DNA from: Actinomycetota bacterium
GTDB taxonomy: Bacteria > Actinomycetota > Actinomycetes > Nanopelagicales > Nanopelagicaceae
Assembly (NCBI GenBank): GCA_016870975.1
Contig: VGAE01000006.1
Coordinates: forward strand, 1-64,000
Length of the DNA: 64,000 bases
Direction of reading: 5' to 3'
Shown here: positions 52,494 through 60,399 of the stretch, in pieces
Layout: each line of letters begins with the position of its first letter
How positions within the stretch are numbered: the first letter of the stretch is position 1
Made by a program: the position numbers and the translations under genes
Notes under the pieces: generated by a model
Told to the model about the DNA's origin: nothing
Database searches by the model: none
The model's input: the letters and a program-made list of their open reading frames with translations, nothing else

Positions 52494-52819
52494 GGATCAT
52501 TTACTTTTTTATTGGCGCTGGGGTTGGCGCCCCAACTAGATATGTAATCGATAGGTATTTCCGCAGTGAATACCGATTCCCAATTGGGATTCTGATAGTC
52601 AATGTCTTGGGATCATTTATTCTGGGAGTTGTCTCTAGAGACGAGGGTGAAATCCCCTATCTACTCTTTGGGTTCTGTGGAGCTCTAACGACCTGGTCGG
52701 CTTTTGCATGGGATCTATTTGAATCAAGAACTCGACTAAGAGAGTTTTCCTTGAATCTATTGGGAAATTACCTTTTAGGCGTTTCAGCCGCCCTGTTGGG
52801 AGTTTGGCTTACGCAATAA
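52490..52819 (+). CDS. crcB: Fluoride channel CrcB/Fluc (copy 2)
   Basis: GAGVGAPTRYVID, GILIVNVLGSFILGV, GFCGALTTWSAFAWD; ATG 52490 overlaps the copy 1 stop. Confidence 0.9.
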   Translation: MRIIYFFIGAGVGAPTRYVIDRYFRSEYRFPIGILIVNVLGSFILGVVSRDEGEIPYLLFGFCGALTTWSAFAWDLFESRTRLREFSLNLLGNYLLGVSAALLGVWLTQ

Positions 52820-52826
52820 TCCGACA

Positions 52827-52991
52827 ATGAAGGCCAATAATCAGATGCCATGCGATTTCTGTGGGCGACCCTACGATCCGGTTGCGACGCGTTGGCTCTG
52901 CCCGCATTGCCACTCCAAAACAAATTGTTGTGATAGTGCGCCCTGCCCAATTCCTGAAACAGATCTAAAGTTTCAAAGTAGTAAGAAGTGA
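52827..52991 (+). CDS. 54-aa Cys-rich zinc-ribbon-like protein
   Basis: Absent from the ORF track: MKANNQMPCDFCGRPYDPVATRWLCPHCHSKTNCCDSAPCPIPETDLKFQSSKK; CxxC...CxxC...CC; stop overlaps the GTG of the next gene. Confidence 0.7.
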   Translation: MKANNQMPCDFCGRPYDPVATRWLCPHCHSKTNCCDSAPCPIPETDLKFQSSKK

Positions 52992-54097
52992 AGCGCTTAA
53001 TAATCCATCCCGGATTTCATAAATCTGGAACTACCGCTCTACAACAATCACTTCATGCCAATCGCCATCGCCTTACAGATCTTGGCCTTTCATATCCATT
53101 TCCCAGACACCGAGCCCATCATCGATTAGCTTGGTCGTTAAGCGGGAAAGTTTGGGGTTGGCTTAATCGCGGCGGCAGTGGTGAATCGCCACAACTGTGG
53201 AGTAAATCAGTCAGAAGCATTAATCGTTCCAGCGGCAAAAACATAATAATTAGTAGTGAGTTCTTCTCGGAGATAGATCTTGAGACAATAACGAGAATTA
53301 AGAATGAGATAAAGAAACACGAAATCGAAATTCTTTTCACGCTTCGTCCACTCGCCAAACTTCTCTCTTCTTCCTATCAACAGTATTTAAAATATGGTTT
53401 GAAAGCAGATTACGAAGAGTGGCTCCATTCGGTTTTAGATGCCCCCGGTGAATCCAAGTTAAGTCCAACCTTCTGGCGGAGGCATTTTCATGGCCAAGTA
53501 ATCTCTAGATGGAGTGAGGTCTTTGGCCCATCAAAGGTCACGGTATTAATAATTGATGAGAGCCAGCCAGAATTTCTCTTTACTGAAGCCAATACATACC
53601 TGGGGCTCCCAGAAAGAACTCTTCAGGCACAAGAAACCGGCTTGAACCGCTCCATGACCACTGAGGAGATCGCGCTAATTCTTGAAATCAATCGCCGGTT
53701 TCCAAAAGAACGCACATGGAATGAGTATCGAGTATTTATCCGCAATGGCTTTATTCGCGAGATAACTGATAACTCAAAAGTTGCAGCCGGGAAAGAGAAG
53801 TTATTAACTCCGAAATGGGCGGTTGATATCGCTAATTCCCTAGGTAAAGATTCAAAAAATCAGATTTTAGAATCCGGCGTCAAGGTAATCGGAGATATTA
53901 ATTCGTTAGATAGAGTAGAAATCCCTACGGGAACCTCGACAGTACCTGCAACTATTGATGTTAATACAGTTGCAACTGCAATGCTTTCAATGGATAAGAA
54001 ACTTATTTCTCATGTTCCAATTACATGGCTGAGAAGGAATTTGATTTATCGAATTCGCCGAGGCCTACGCCGAGCGCTATCTCCAAAGCGAAGCTAG
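52988..54097 (+). CDS. Sulfotransferase-like P-loop protein
   Basis: N-terminal IIHPGFHKSGTTALQQSL resembles the PAPS-binding loop; internal FTLRPLAKLLSSSYQQYLKYG. Confidence 0.65.
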   Translation: MKRLIIHPGFHKSGTTALQQSLHANRHRLTDLGLSYPFPRHRAHHRLAWSLSGKVWGWLNRGGSGESPQLWSKSVRSINRSSGKNIIISSEFFSEIDLETITRIKNEIKKHEIEILFTLRPLAKLLSSSYQQYLKYGLKADYEEWLHSVLDAPGESKLSPTFWRRHFHGQVISRWSEVFGPSKVTVLIIDESQPEFLFTEANTYLGLPERTLQAQETGLNRSMTTEEIALILEINRRFPKERTWNEYRVFIRNGFIREITDNSKVAAGKEKLLTPKWAVDIANSLGKDSKNQILESGVKVIGDINSLDRVEIPTGTSTVPATIDVNTVATAMLSMDKKLISHVPITWLRRNLIYRIRRGLRRALSPKRS

Positions 54098-55528
54098 CCA
54101 CGCCTCAATCTCATCGGGATGTCTTGGCATAGCGCTACTTAAGTTTCGGCAACCATCTTTAGTAACAAGTACGTCATCTTCAATTCGCACTCCAATACCT
54201 CGATATTGCTCTGGGAATAGAGCGTCATCCGGGTGGATATAGATCCCGGGCTCAACTGTAAGAATCATCCCTGGTTCGAGAATTCCGTCCGAATAAGCCT
54301 CGTTACGAGCATGAGCACAATCGTGTACATCCATCCCCAACATATGACCGGTACCGTGAACTGTCCAACGACGATGTAATCCACTCTCCGGCTTGAGCGA
54401 TTCTTCAGGAGAAATCGGTAGCACTCCTAATTTCGACAATCCCTCCGCTACAACTTTCATAGCTGCTACATGAAAATCGCGGAATTTGGCTCCTGGCTTC
54501 ACCGCTTTAATTCCAGCTGACTGTGCTTCATAAACTAATTCATATATCTCTCGCTGGGCGGGCGTGAATTTCCCATTGATGGGAAGCGTTCGAGTTATGT
54601 CAGCGGTGTAAAGCGAATCAACTTCAACGCCAGCATCAATTAAAAGTAAATCACCATTCTTTAATTCGCCATCGTTCTTTATCCAATGAAGGATACAGGC
54701 ATGTGCACCCGATGCAACGATGCTGTCATAACCAATGTCATTACCTTCAAACCTTGCTCGGGTAAAAAAAGCGCCTTCGATTAATCGCTCACCTCGTTTT
54801 TTACCAACAGTATTTGGGATTGCTCGAATCATCTCTTCAAATCCGCGATGAGTTGCGTCGATTGCTTTCTGCATCTCATCAATCTCAAATTGATCTTTAA
54901 TCAACCGAGCTTCAGAAAGCCAGATTACGAATTCTTGATCACCCTTATTTTCTGGAACTAATTCATCTACCAAAGCATCTTCATGGCGGAGTGCAAGAGA
55001 TTCCTTTTTAACTCCAAGAAAGTCCTCAAGAGTTGATAAATGTTGGACCTTGATATCGAAGGCAAATTCAGTTTCTTCTAAAGTCATCCGGCGCCCAACC
55101 CAGAATTCACCATATTTTGAATTGCGATAGAACTCCTCACTTTTCTCTCTAGGCGATCGCGGATGAATGAAAAGAATTGATACATGGCCAGAGTTCGTGG
55201 GCTCCATAACTAAAACTGAATCAGGAACTGCTTCGCATCCGTTTATTCCTGTACTCCAAGAAAATGCAGAGTGGGGGCGGAATCGATAATCGGTATCGTT
55301 ACTTCGAACTTTGTAATTTCCAGCAGGAATTACCAATCTTTTTCCAGGAAATGCCTTAGAAAGCTTTTCTCGTCGCGCAACCGCCCACGAAGTAGCTGGA
55401 CTCTTCTTAAGATCCTGAAGTGGTGAAGGTGCCCAACCTTCTTCCATGAATTTTTTTAGCGGCTCAGGAGTCGGAAGGTCATAGTTGCGATAAATAGATC
55501 GCCTCAGCTTCTCCTCATCAAAACTCAT
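54077..55528 (-). CDS. pepP: Xaa-Pro aminopeptidase (M24B)
   Basis: LLIDAGVEVDSLYTADITRTLP, HGTGHMLGMDVHD, LEPGMILTVEPGIYI, GIGVRIEDDVLVT; start at MSFDEEKL (track start 55603 runs into tRNA-Ser). Confidence 0.92.
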   Translation of the reverse strand: MSFDEEKLRRSIYRNYDLPTPEPLKKFMEEGWAPSPLQDLKKSPATSWAVARREKLSKAFPGKRLVIPAGNYKVRSNDTDYRFRPHSAFSWSTGINGCEAVPDSVLVMEPTNSGHVSILFIHPRSPREKSEEFYRNSKYGEFWVGRRMTLEETEFAFDIKVQHLSTLEDFLGVKKESLALRHEDALVDELVPENKGDQEFVIWLSEARLIKDQFEIDEMQKAIDATHRGFEEMIRAIPNTVGKKRGERLIEGAFFTRARFEGNDIGYDSIVASGAHACILHWIKNDGELKNGDLLLIDAGVEVDSLYTADITRTLPINGKFTPAQREIYELVYEAQSAGIKAVKPGAKFRDFHVAAMKVVAEGLSKLGVLPISPEESLKPESGLHRRWTVHGTGHMLGMDVHDCAHARNEAYSDGILEPGMILTVEPGIYIHPDDALFPEQYRGIGVRIEDDVLVTKDGCRNLSSAMPRHPDEIEAWLASLWR

Positions 55529-55590
55529 AAAACGAGCGTACTCCTGGCAAAAGTAAGGCGATAAATTAGCGGTAAACTCTCCGAGTAATG

Positions 55591-55679
55591 GGAGACGTCG
55601 CATAGCCCGGTCTAGTGCGCCTCACTGCTAATGAGGTTTTCCCGAAAGGGAATCGGAGGTTCAAATCCTCTCGTCTCCG
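55591..55679 (+). tRNA. tRNA-Ser(GCT)
   Basis: GGAGACGTCGCATAGCCCGGTCTAGTGCGCCTCACTGCTAATGAGG...GGAGGTTCAAATCCTCTCGTCTCCG; anticodon GCT. Confidence 0.95.
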
Positions 55680-55680
55680 C
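55622..55680 (+). repeat. Direct repeat copy 1 (attL-like), 3' part of intact tRNA-Ser(GCT)
   Basis: 59 nt matching 62506-62564 at 58/59 positions (C55670 versus G62554). Confidence 0.9.
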
Positions 55681-55813
55681 AAGGATTACACATGCTTCTT
55701 ACAGAGTTGAATCAACACCGGTTGCGGTCTGTGGCGACGCACCAATCCTTCTAAAGTCGACTTAGGGTGGTTACAACTAGTTCAGACTAGGCCGAAATAA
55801 GGGCTAAAGGGTA

Positions 55814-55863
55814 TTGACTAACGCTGAACAGAGGATTAGTTTGTTCGCGTGACGAACAAACTA
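55814..55863 (+). promoter_or_regulatory. Promoter plus operator-like inverted repeat over the ROK gene start
   Basis: TTGACT (55814-55819), 17-nt spacer, TAGTTT (55837-55842); perfect IR TAGTTTGTTCG (55837-55847) / CGAACAAACTA (55853-55863) around cGTGa. Confidence 0.75.
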
Positions 55864-57024
55864 GCTGGAAATCTTGAATTTGATACCACCTATTCAAATA
55901 AGCAGATAATTTTTCAACTTTTTTGCAGTCACGAATCAATTTCAAGAGCAGAACTTTCTCGTATGACAGGGTTGTCCAAACAAACGGTCTCATCGGCAAT
56001 CTCGGGTCTAGAAGCCATGAAACTTGTGACGCCTGTGGGTAGTACAAAGGGTCATATAGGACGTCGCGCCATTACATATCGCTTATCACCTAGTGCAAGT
56101 TTTGCAGTCGGCATTGACCTCGGAGGAACAAGTCTTAGATCAGGTCTCATTGACTTTTCAGGCGAGGTTCGAAGTGAATTTTCTCGATTGACCCCGTTGA
56201 CCAACTTAAATGATTTAATCCAGGCTATTTTAAATTCAATACAAACATTAAAGAATCAAGCGGGCGTTAAAGAAGAAATTGATCTCTTAGTAATTGGCGT
56301 ACCCGGCGTGGTGCATCCGGTAACAGGAGTAGTATCCATGGCACCAAATGTTGAATACTTAAACGGCGTAGATTTAAGGAAACAGCTAAAGGAATACTTT
56401 AAATTTGAAGTTATTATTGAAAATGACATCAATCTAGCAGCGGTCGGGGAAAAAGATTCGCTCAAGTTGGAAGATTTTGTTTTTATATCTCTTGGCACTG
56501 GAATTGGTATGGCAGTCGTCCTGGATGGAAAGCTTCGTAGGGGTTCCAAAGGCGGCGCTGGAGAAATTGGGTACATGCTTTTTGATATATTCGACGAAAA
56601 TATTCTCAATCCTAAAATACTAGAAGATATGTTAGGCGGAAAAGCTCTAGAAAAATTGTACAAAGGAAATACCGGAAATCAACTTACAGTGGAAGAAATT
56701 TTCCTACTTGCTAAAAATAATGATGAATATGCCTCATTTCTTACAAAGAATATGGTGAAGCAATTGTCGTCATGTCTACGAAATATAATTGCAATATTAG
56801 ACCCGGCCACAATCATAATGGGTGGAGGAATTGGATCCCGCAAAGACGTCTTAAGTGAACTTAAAAAGAGCTTACAAAATCAAGTCAATCAAGAATTTGA
56901 TATTCGAACTACCTCCCTAGGCTCAAGAGCAGGAATTGTGGGTGCAATGTCTTTAGCTGTGAAGGAGATTAGAGATACAGCAATAGATAAAGGTCAAAAG
57001 TTGGATTATGGTGTGACATCATGA
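55849..57024 (+). CDS. ROK family transcriptional regulator
   Basis: N-terminal HTH (SRAELSRMTGLSKQTVSSAISGLEAMKLV), GIDLGGTSLRSGLID, GTGIGMAVVLDGKLRRGSKGGAGEIGY. Confidence 0.9.
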   Translation: MTNKLAGNLEFDTTYSNKQIIFQLFCSHESISRAELSRMTGLSKQTVSSAISGLEAMKLVTPVGSTKGHIGRRAITYRLSPSASFAVGIDLGGTSLRSGLIDFSGEVRSEFSRLTPLTNLNDLIQAILNSIQTLKNQAGVKEEIDLLVIGVPGVVHPVTGVVSMAPNVEYLNGVDLRKQLKEYFKFEVIIENDINLAAVGEKDSLKLEDFVFISLGTGIGMAVVLDGKLRRGSKGGAGEIGYMLFDIFDENILNPKILEDMLGGKALEKLYKGNTGNQLTVEEIFLLAKNNDEYASFLTKNMVKQLSSCLRNIIAILDPATIIMGGGIGSRKDVLSELKKSLQNQVNQEFDIRTTSLGSRAGIVGAMSLAVKEIRDTAIDKGQKLDYGVTS

Positions 57025-58250
57025 AGTTCTCAGTCCAGAAACAACCGGATCAAGCTCTTTCAAGATTGCAGTCCGTGATTAAGATTCCCAGTGTCACTGG
57101 AAATGAAGACAAACTAGCTTCGTATCTGTTTGACGAACTCAGTAAGTTAAAACCGAACATTCTAGAATTACAAAAGGGAACAAGTTTTCGTTCAAACGTT
57201 ATCGCGGTGTTTGAAGGTGAGGAGAAAGATGCACTGCTCCTGATAGCTCATTTAGATACAGTTTCAACGAATGGATGGACAGAGTATTGGACCGGCAAGG
57301 ATGAATCTCGGTGTGATCCACACTGTGGAGTTTTGATAGACGGGAAAATTTGGGGTCGAGGTGCCTCAGATACAAAAGGTGGAATCGCGACCGTTATTTC
57401 CGCACTTGAAAGTATAAAAAAGTCAGCCGGGAAGCAAAGCAAGACGGTAGTAGTGGCATTTGTTTCCGATGAAGAGTCTGGAGAGCCCGGCATGGGACTA
57501 AGTCTTGGCATAAAGTCAGCAATTCCATTTTTGCAGGGTTTAAGTCTTCCTTTTAGATTGGCAATTTATCTTGAGCCAACAAAACTTGATATTTATGTCG
57601 CACAGATGGGGTTTCAAATAGTGGATATAGCAATTCAAGGAAAGACAGCCTATTTTGGTACTCCAGAATTAGGTATTGATGCCTTGAAGATCACGCATGA
57701 TGTCTTGAGCGCTTTATGGAAATTGAATGAAGAAATGAAGTTAGGCGGTAGACATGAACTAATTGGAGAATCAAATTTATTGGTGACTTCACTTTCTTCA
57801 GGAGGTTTAATCGCCGTCCCAGGAACTAGCTCATTAAGCTTAATTAGAAAATTAAGACCCGGGGAATCTTTAGATAGTTCTGCAGAAAGACTGCGTGATG
57901 TTATTCACTCGGTATCGATACCAGATGGCGCGAGTATAGACATCAAATTTTCTGCATCTAGAGATCATCCGACCGGTGGTACTCCGATTGAGAATTCAAT
58001 CAATTTGGATTTGATTTCACTTCAAAAAACCGTAAAGAACATCTCGTCCAACGCTGGCAATTTTATTGGTGCACCGTATTGGTCGGAAGCACCCTTAGTT
58101 AATGATGCGCTTGGCATCCCGTGTGTTTACTGGGCGGGTGGCGATATCTCTGTCTGCCATACACCTCAAGAGCACATCGAATTACAGCAATATAACGACG
58201 CAATAGTCTCATTGGCGAGCTTCATGGAGTTGCCATGGCCGTCTATGTAG
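57021..58250 (+). CDS. M20 family metallopeptidase/deacylase
   Basis: LLIAHLDTVS, GRGASDTKGGIATVISAL, SDEESGEPG, CHTPQEHIEL. Confidence 0.9.
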   Translation: MKFSVQKQPDQALSRLQSVIKIPSVTGNEDKLASYLFDELSKLKPNILELQKGTSFRSNVIAVFEGEEKDALLLIAHLDTVSTNGWTEYWTGKDESRCDPHCGVLIDGKIWGRGASDTKGGIATVISALESIKKSAGKQSKTVVVAFVSDEESGEPGMGLSLGIKSAIPFLQGLSLPFRLAIYLEPTKLDIYVAQMGFQIVDIAIQGKTAYFGTPELGIDALKITHDVLSALWKLNEEMKLGGRHELIGESNLLVTSLSSGGLIAVPGTSSLSLIRKLRPGESLDSSAERLRDVIHSVSIPDGASIDIKFSASRDHPTGGTPIENSINLDLISLQKTVKNISSNAGNFIGAPYWSEAPLVNDALGIPCVYWAGGDISVCHTPQEHIELQQYNDAIVSLASFMELPWPSM

Positions 58251-58305
58251 ATGTAGTACCTGCCGGCTCATGCTGGAGGAAACCTAAAAGGAAGGAAAAA
58301 TCAAG

Positions 58306-59385
58306 GTGAAAGACAAAAAAACAATAGCAAAAACCCTATTGCTTGTCTCGGCGCTAATCGTGGGTTCTACTCCGAATTCATATGCAGCTTCGGCAGTTAC
58401 TCAGGGCCCAAATGGAGAAAAAGCAACAGCATGTAAAACCATAAAAGTAACTACTAGCCAAAAGAACCAGGTTAAGAATGGCAAGTTTTCAGCTGCTCTT
58501 TTGTGGCACACATCTGGGGAATTTGTTGATGCAGTTAATTCAGGCGCAAGCGATACATTCAAATCTTTAGGTGTAAAAGTTGTTGCGACCGCTGATGCGC
58601 AATTCGATGTGGCAAAGCAAAAAGCTAACGTTGAAAATGCAATGGCAAAAAAACCATCTGTGATTCTTGGATTGCCATTTGATGGAGTTGCTGCAGCTGC
58701 TGCTTATAAGCCAGCAGTTGACGCCGGAGTTAAATTGGTATTTCTATCAAACACTCCAGATAAATTCACTTACGGTAAGGAATTTATCACTATAGTAACT
58801 GACGATTTAGCTCAAATGGGAATACAAGCAGCTGACGCATTGGCCAAAGCGATGGGTGGCAAAGGCGAAGTTGGCTACATTTATCATGATGCCACCTATT
58901 ATGTTACAAATCAGAGAGACCAAGCATTCAAAGCTCAAATCCTTGCTAAGTATCCGCAAATGAAGATTGTTTCAGAGGTTGGCTTAGCAGACCCATCAAA
59001 AGGTCAGGAGATTGCTCAAGCAATGCTTACGAAAAATCCGAATCTTGGTGGAGTTTATGTCACCTGGGCACAACCCGCCGAAGGTGTATTAGCAGCTCTA
59101 AAAGCTTCCGGTAATAAGAAAACCAAGATTGTTACTCTCGATTTATCTGAGCCACTAGCAGTAGATATGGTCAAAAATGGAAATGTGGCCGCTTTAACTG
59201 CTGATCAAGCGTATGAACTTGGTTCGTGTATGGCTCGTGCTGGTGCATTAGGTCTTATCGGTGCCACAGTAAAGCCATTTCTAATAGCCCCTGCTTTAAC
59301 TGTTACAAAGAATAATGTTGAAGTGGGATGGAAGCAGTCTTTGAACAAGCCTCTTCCAAAGGCAGTAAAGAAGGAGCTTAAGTAA
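58306..59385 (+). CDS. Sugar-type ABC transporter substrate-binding protein (RbsB/Peripla_BP_4-like)
   Basis: Signal peptide; fold-typical FDVAKQKANVENAMAKKPSVILGLPFDGVAAAAAYKPAVDAGVKLVFLSN. Confidence 0.9.
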   Translation: MKDKKTIAKTLLLVSALIVGSTPNSYAASAVTQGPNGEKATACKTIKVTTSQKNQVKNGKFSAALLWHTSGEFVDAVNSGASDTFKSLGVKVVATADAQFDVAKQKANVENAMAKKPSVILGLPFDGVAAAAAYKPAVDAGVKLVFLSNTPDKFTYGKEFITIVTDDLAQMGIQAADALAKAMGGKGEVGYIYHDATYYVTNQRDQAFKAQILAKYPQMKIVSEVGLADPSKGQEIAQAMLTKNPNLGGVYVTWAQPAEGVLAALKASGNKKTKIVTLDLSEPLAVDMVKNGNVAALTADQAYELGSCMARAGALGLIGATVKPFLIAPALTVTKNNVEVGWKQSLNKPLPKAVKKELK

Positions 59386-59403
59386 GGTAACTACATAGGG
59401 AGA

Positions 59404-59441
59404 AAGTGGCTTCTGATTTCTAAGGAAATCAGAAGCCACTT
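59404..59441 (+). repeat. Perfect 17-bp stem / 4-nt loop inverted repeat between SBP and permease genes
   Basis: AAGTGGCTTCTGATTTC-TAAG-GAAATCAGAAGCCACTT; no T-tract follows. Confidence 0.95.
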
Positions 59442-59460
59442 CAAATCCAGAGGAGATTGC

Positions 59461-60399
59461 ATGAACTTTCTGAGAAGAAATTTCGTCTATGTTGCGTTGC
59501 TAGCAGTTTTTCTCTTATTTGCTCTCTTCCTAAGAGAAGAAGGTTTTCTAACATCAAACAATATTCTAAACATCGTTATTCAAGCGGCTCCCATTACTGT
59601 TATGGCTGTGTTTCTAAACTTTGTATTAGCTTCTCAAGAAATAGATTTAAGTTTAGGTGCAGTAGTTGGTTTATCGGGAGTCATCGCCGCGATAGTGATT
59701 CAGAATGGAGATAATGCCTTTATCGCATCTATAGCGGCGATATTTAGTGGATTCTTCATAGGTCTTGTGAACGGTTTACTTGTAAATCAACTAAAGATTC
59801 CCTCATTTTTATCGACGCTGGCTATGTTAGGGATTGTCACTGGAATTGCTAGATGGATTACTGACCTAAAAACATTTTCCATTACTGACGAAAAATTTGT
59901 GAGCGCTATGGGAAGTGGTTCATTTTTCGGCATTCCTTCATTGGTTTTGTGGACTTTGGGAATTGTATTTTTAGGACATATATTACTTTTCAACACTCGG
60001 TTTGGAGCTTGGGTGCTCGCTGTAGGAGATAATTCGGCTGCAGCCGAATCACTAGGAATTAATGTCAAGAAAGTTAGATTACTAGTGTTAATTCTCGGTT
60101 CACTTGGCGCAAGCCTTGCTGGACTTTTATATGCCGGTCGTCTTCAGAGCGCTTCTTATTCCATCGGCGTGAACGATACCTTGACGGTTATCGCAGCAGC
60201 CGTAATTGGAGGAACTTCCTTATTTGGAGGTCGAGCCAGCATCTATGGCGCACTGGCCGGCAGCGTTTTACTTGCCATGCTTGTGAATGGTTTACTACTT
60301 GCTGGCTTTTCAGTTACACAGCAATTGATTGTTCAAGGAGTTGTGTTAATTCTTTCCATGGCGGTGTCGATCAGAGGAAGAGGGACACATGTTTCTTAA
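59461..60399 (+). CDS. ABC transporter permease (RbsC/FrcC-like)
   Basis: EIDLSLGAVVGLSGVIAA, AVGDNSAAAESLGINVKKVRLLVLILGSLGASLAGLLYAGRLQSA, AAAVIGGTSLFGGRASIYGALAGSVLLAML. Confidence 0.93.
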   Translation: MNFLRRNFVYVALLAVFLLFALFLREEGFLTSNNILNIVIQAAPITVMAVFLNFVLASQEIDLSLGAVVGLSGVIAAIVIQNGDNAFIASIAAIFSGFFIGLVNGLLVNQLKIPSFLSTLAMLGIVTGIARWITDLKTFSITDEKFVSAMGSGSFFGIPSLVLWTLGIVFLGHILLFNTRFGAWVLAVGDNSAAAESLGINVKKVRLLVLILGSLGASLAGLLYAGRLQSASYSIGVNDTLTVIAAAVIGGTSLFGGRASIYGALAGSVLLAMLVNGLLLAGFSVTQQLIVQGVVLILSMAVSIRGRGTHVS

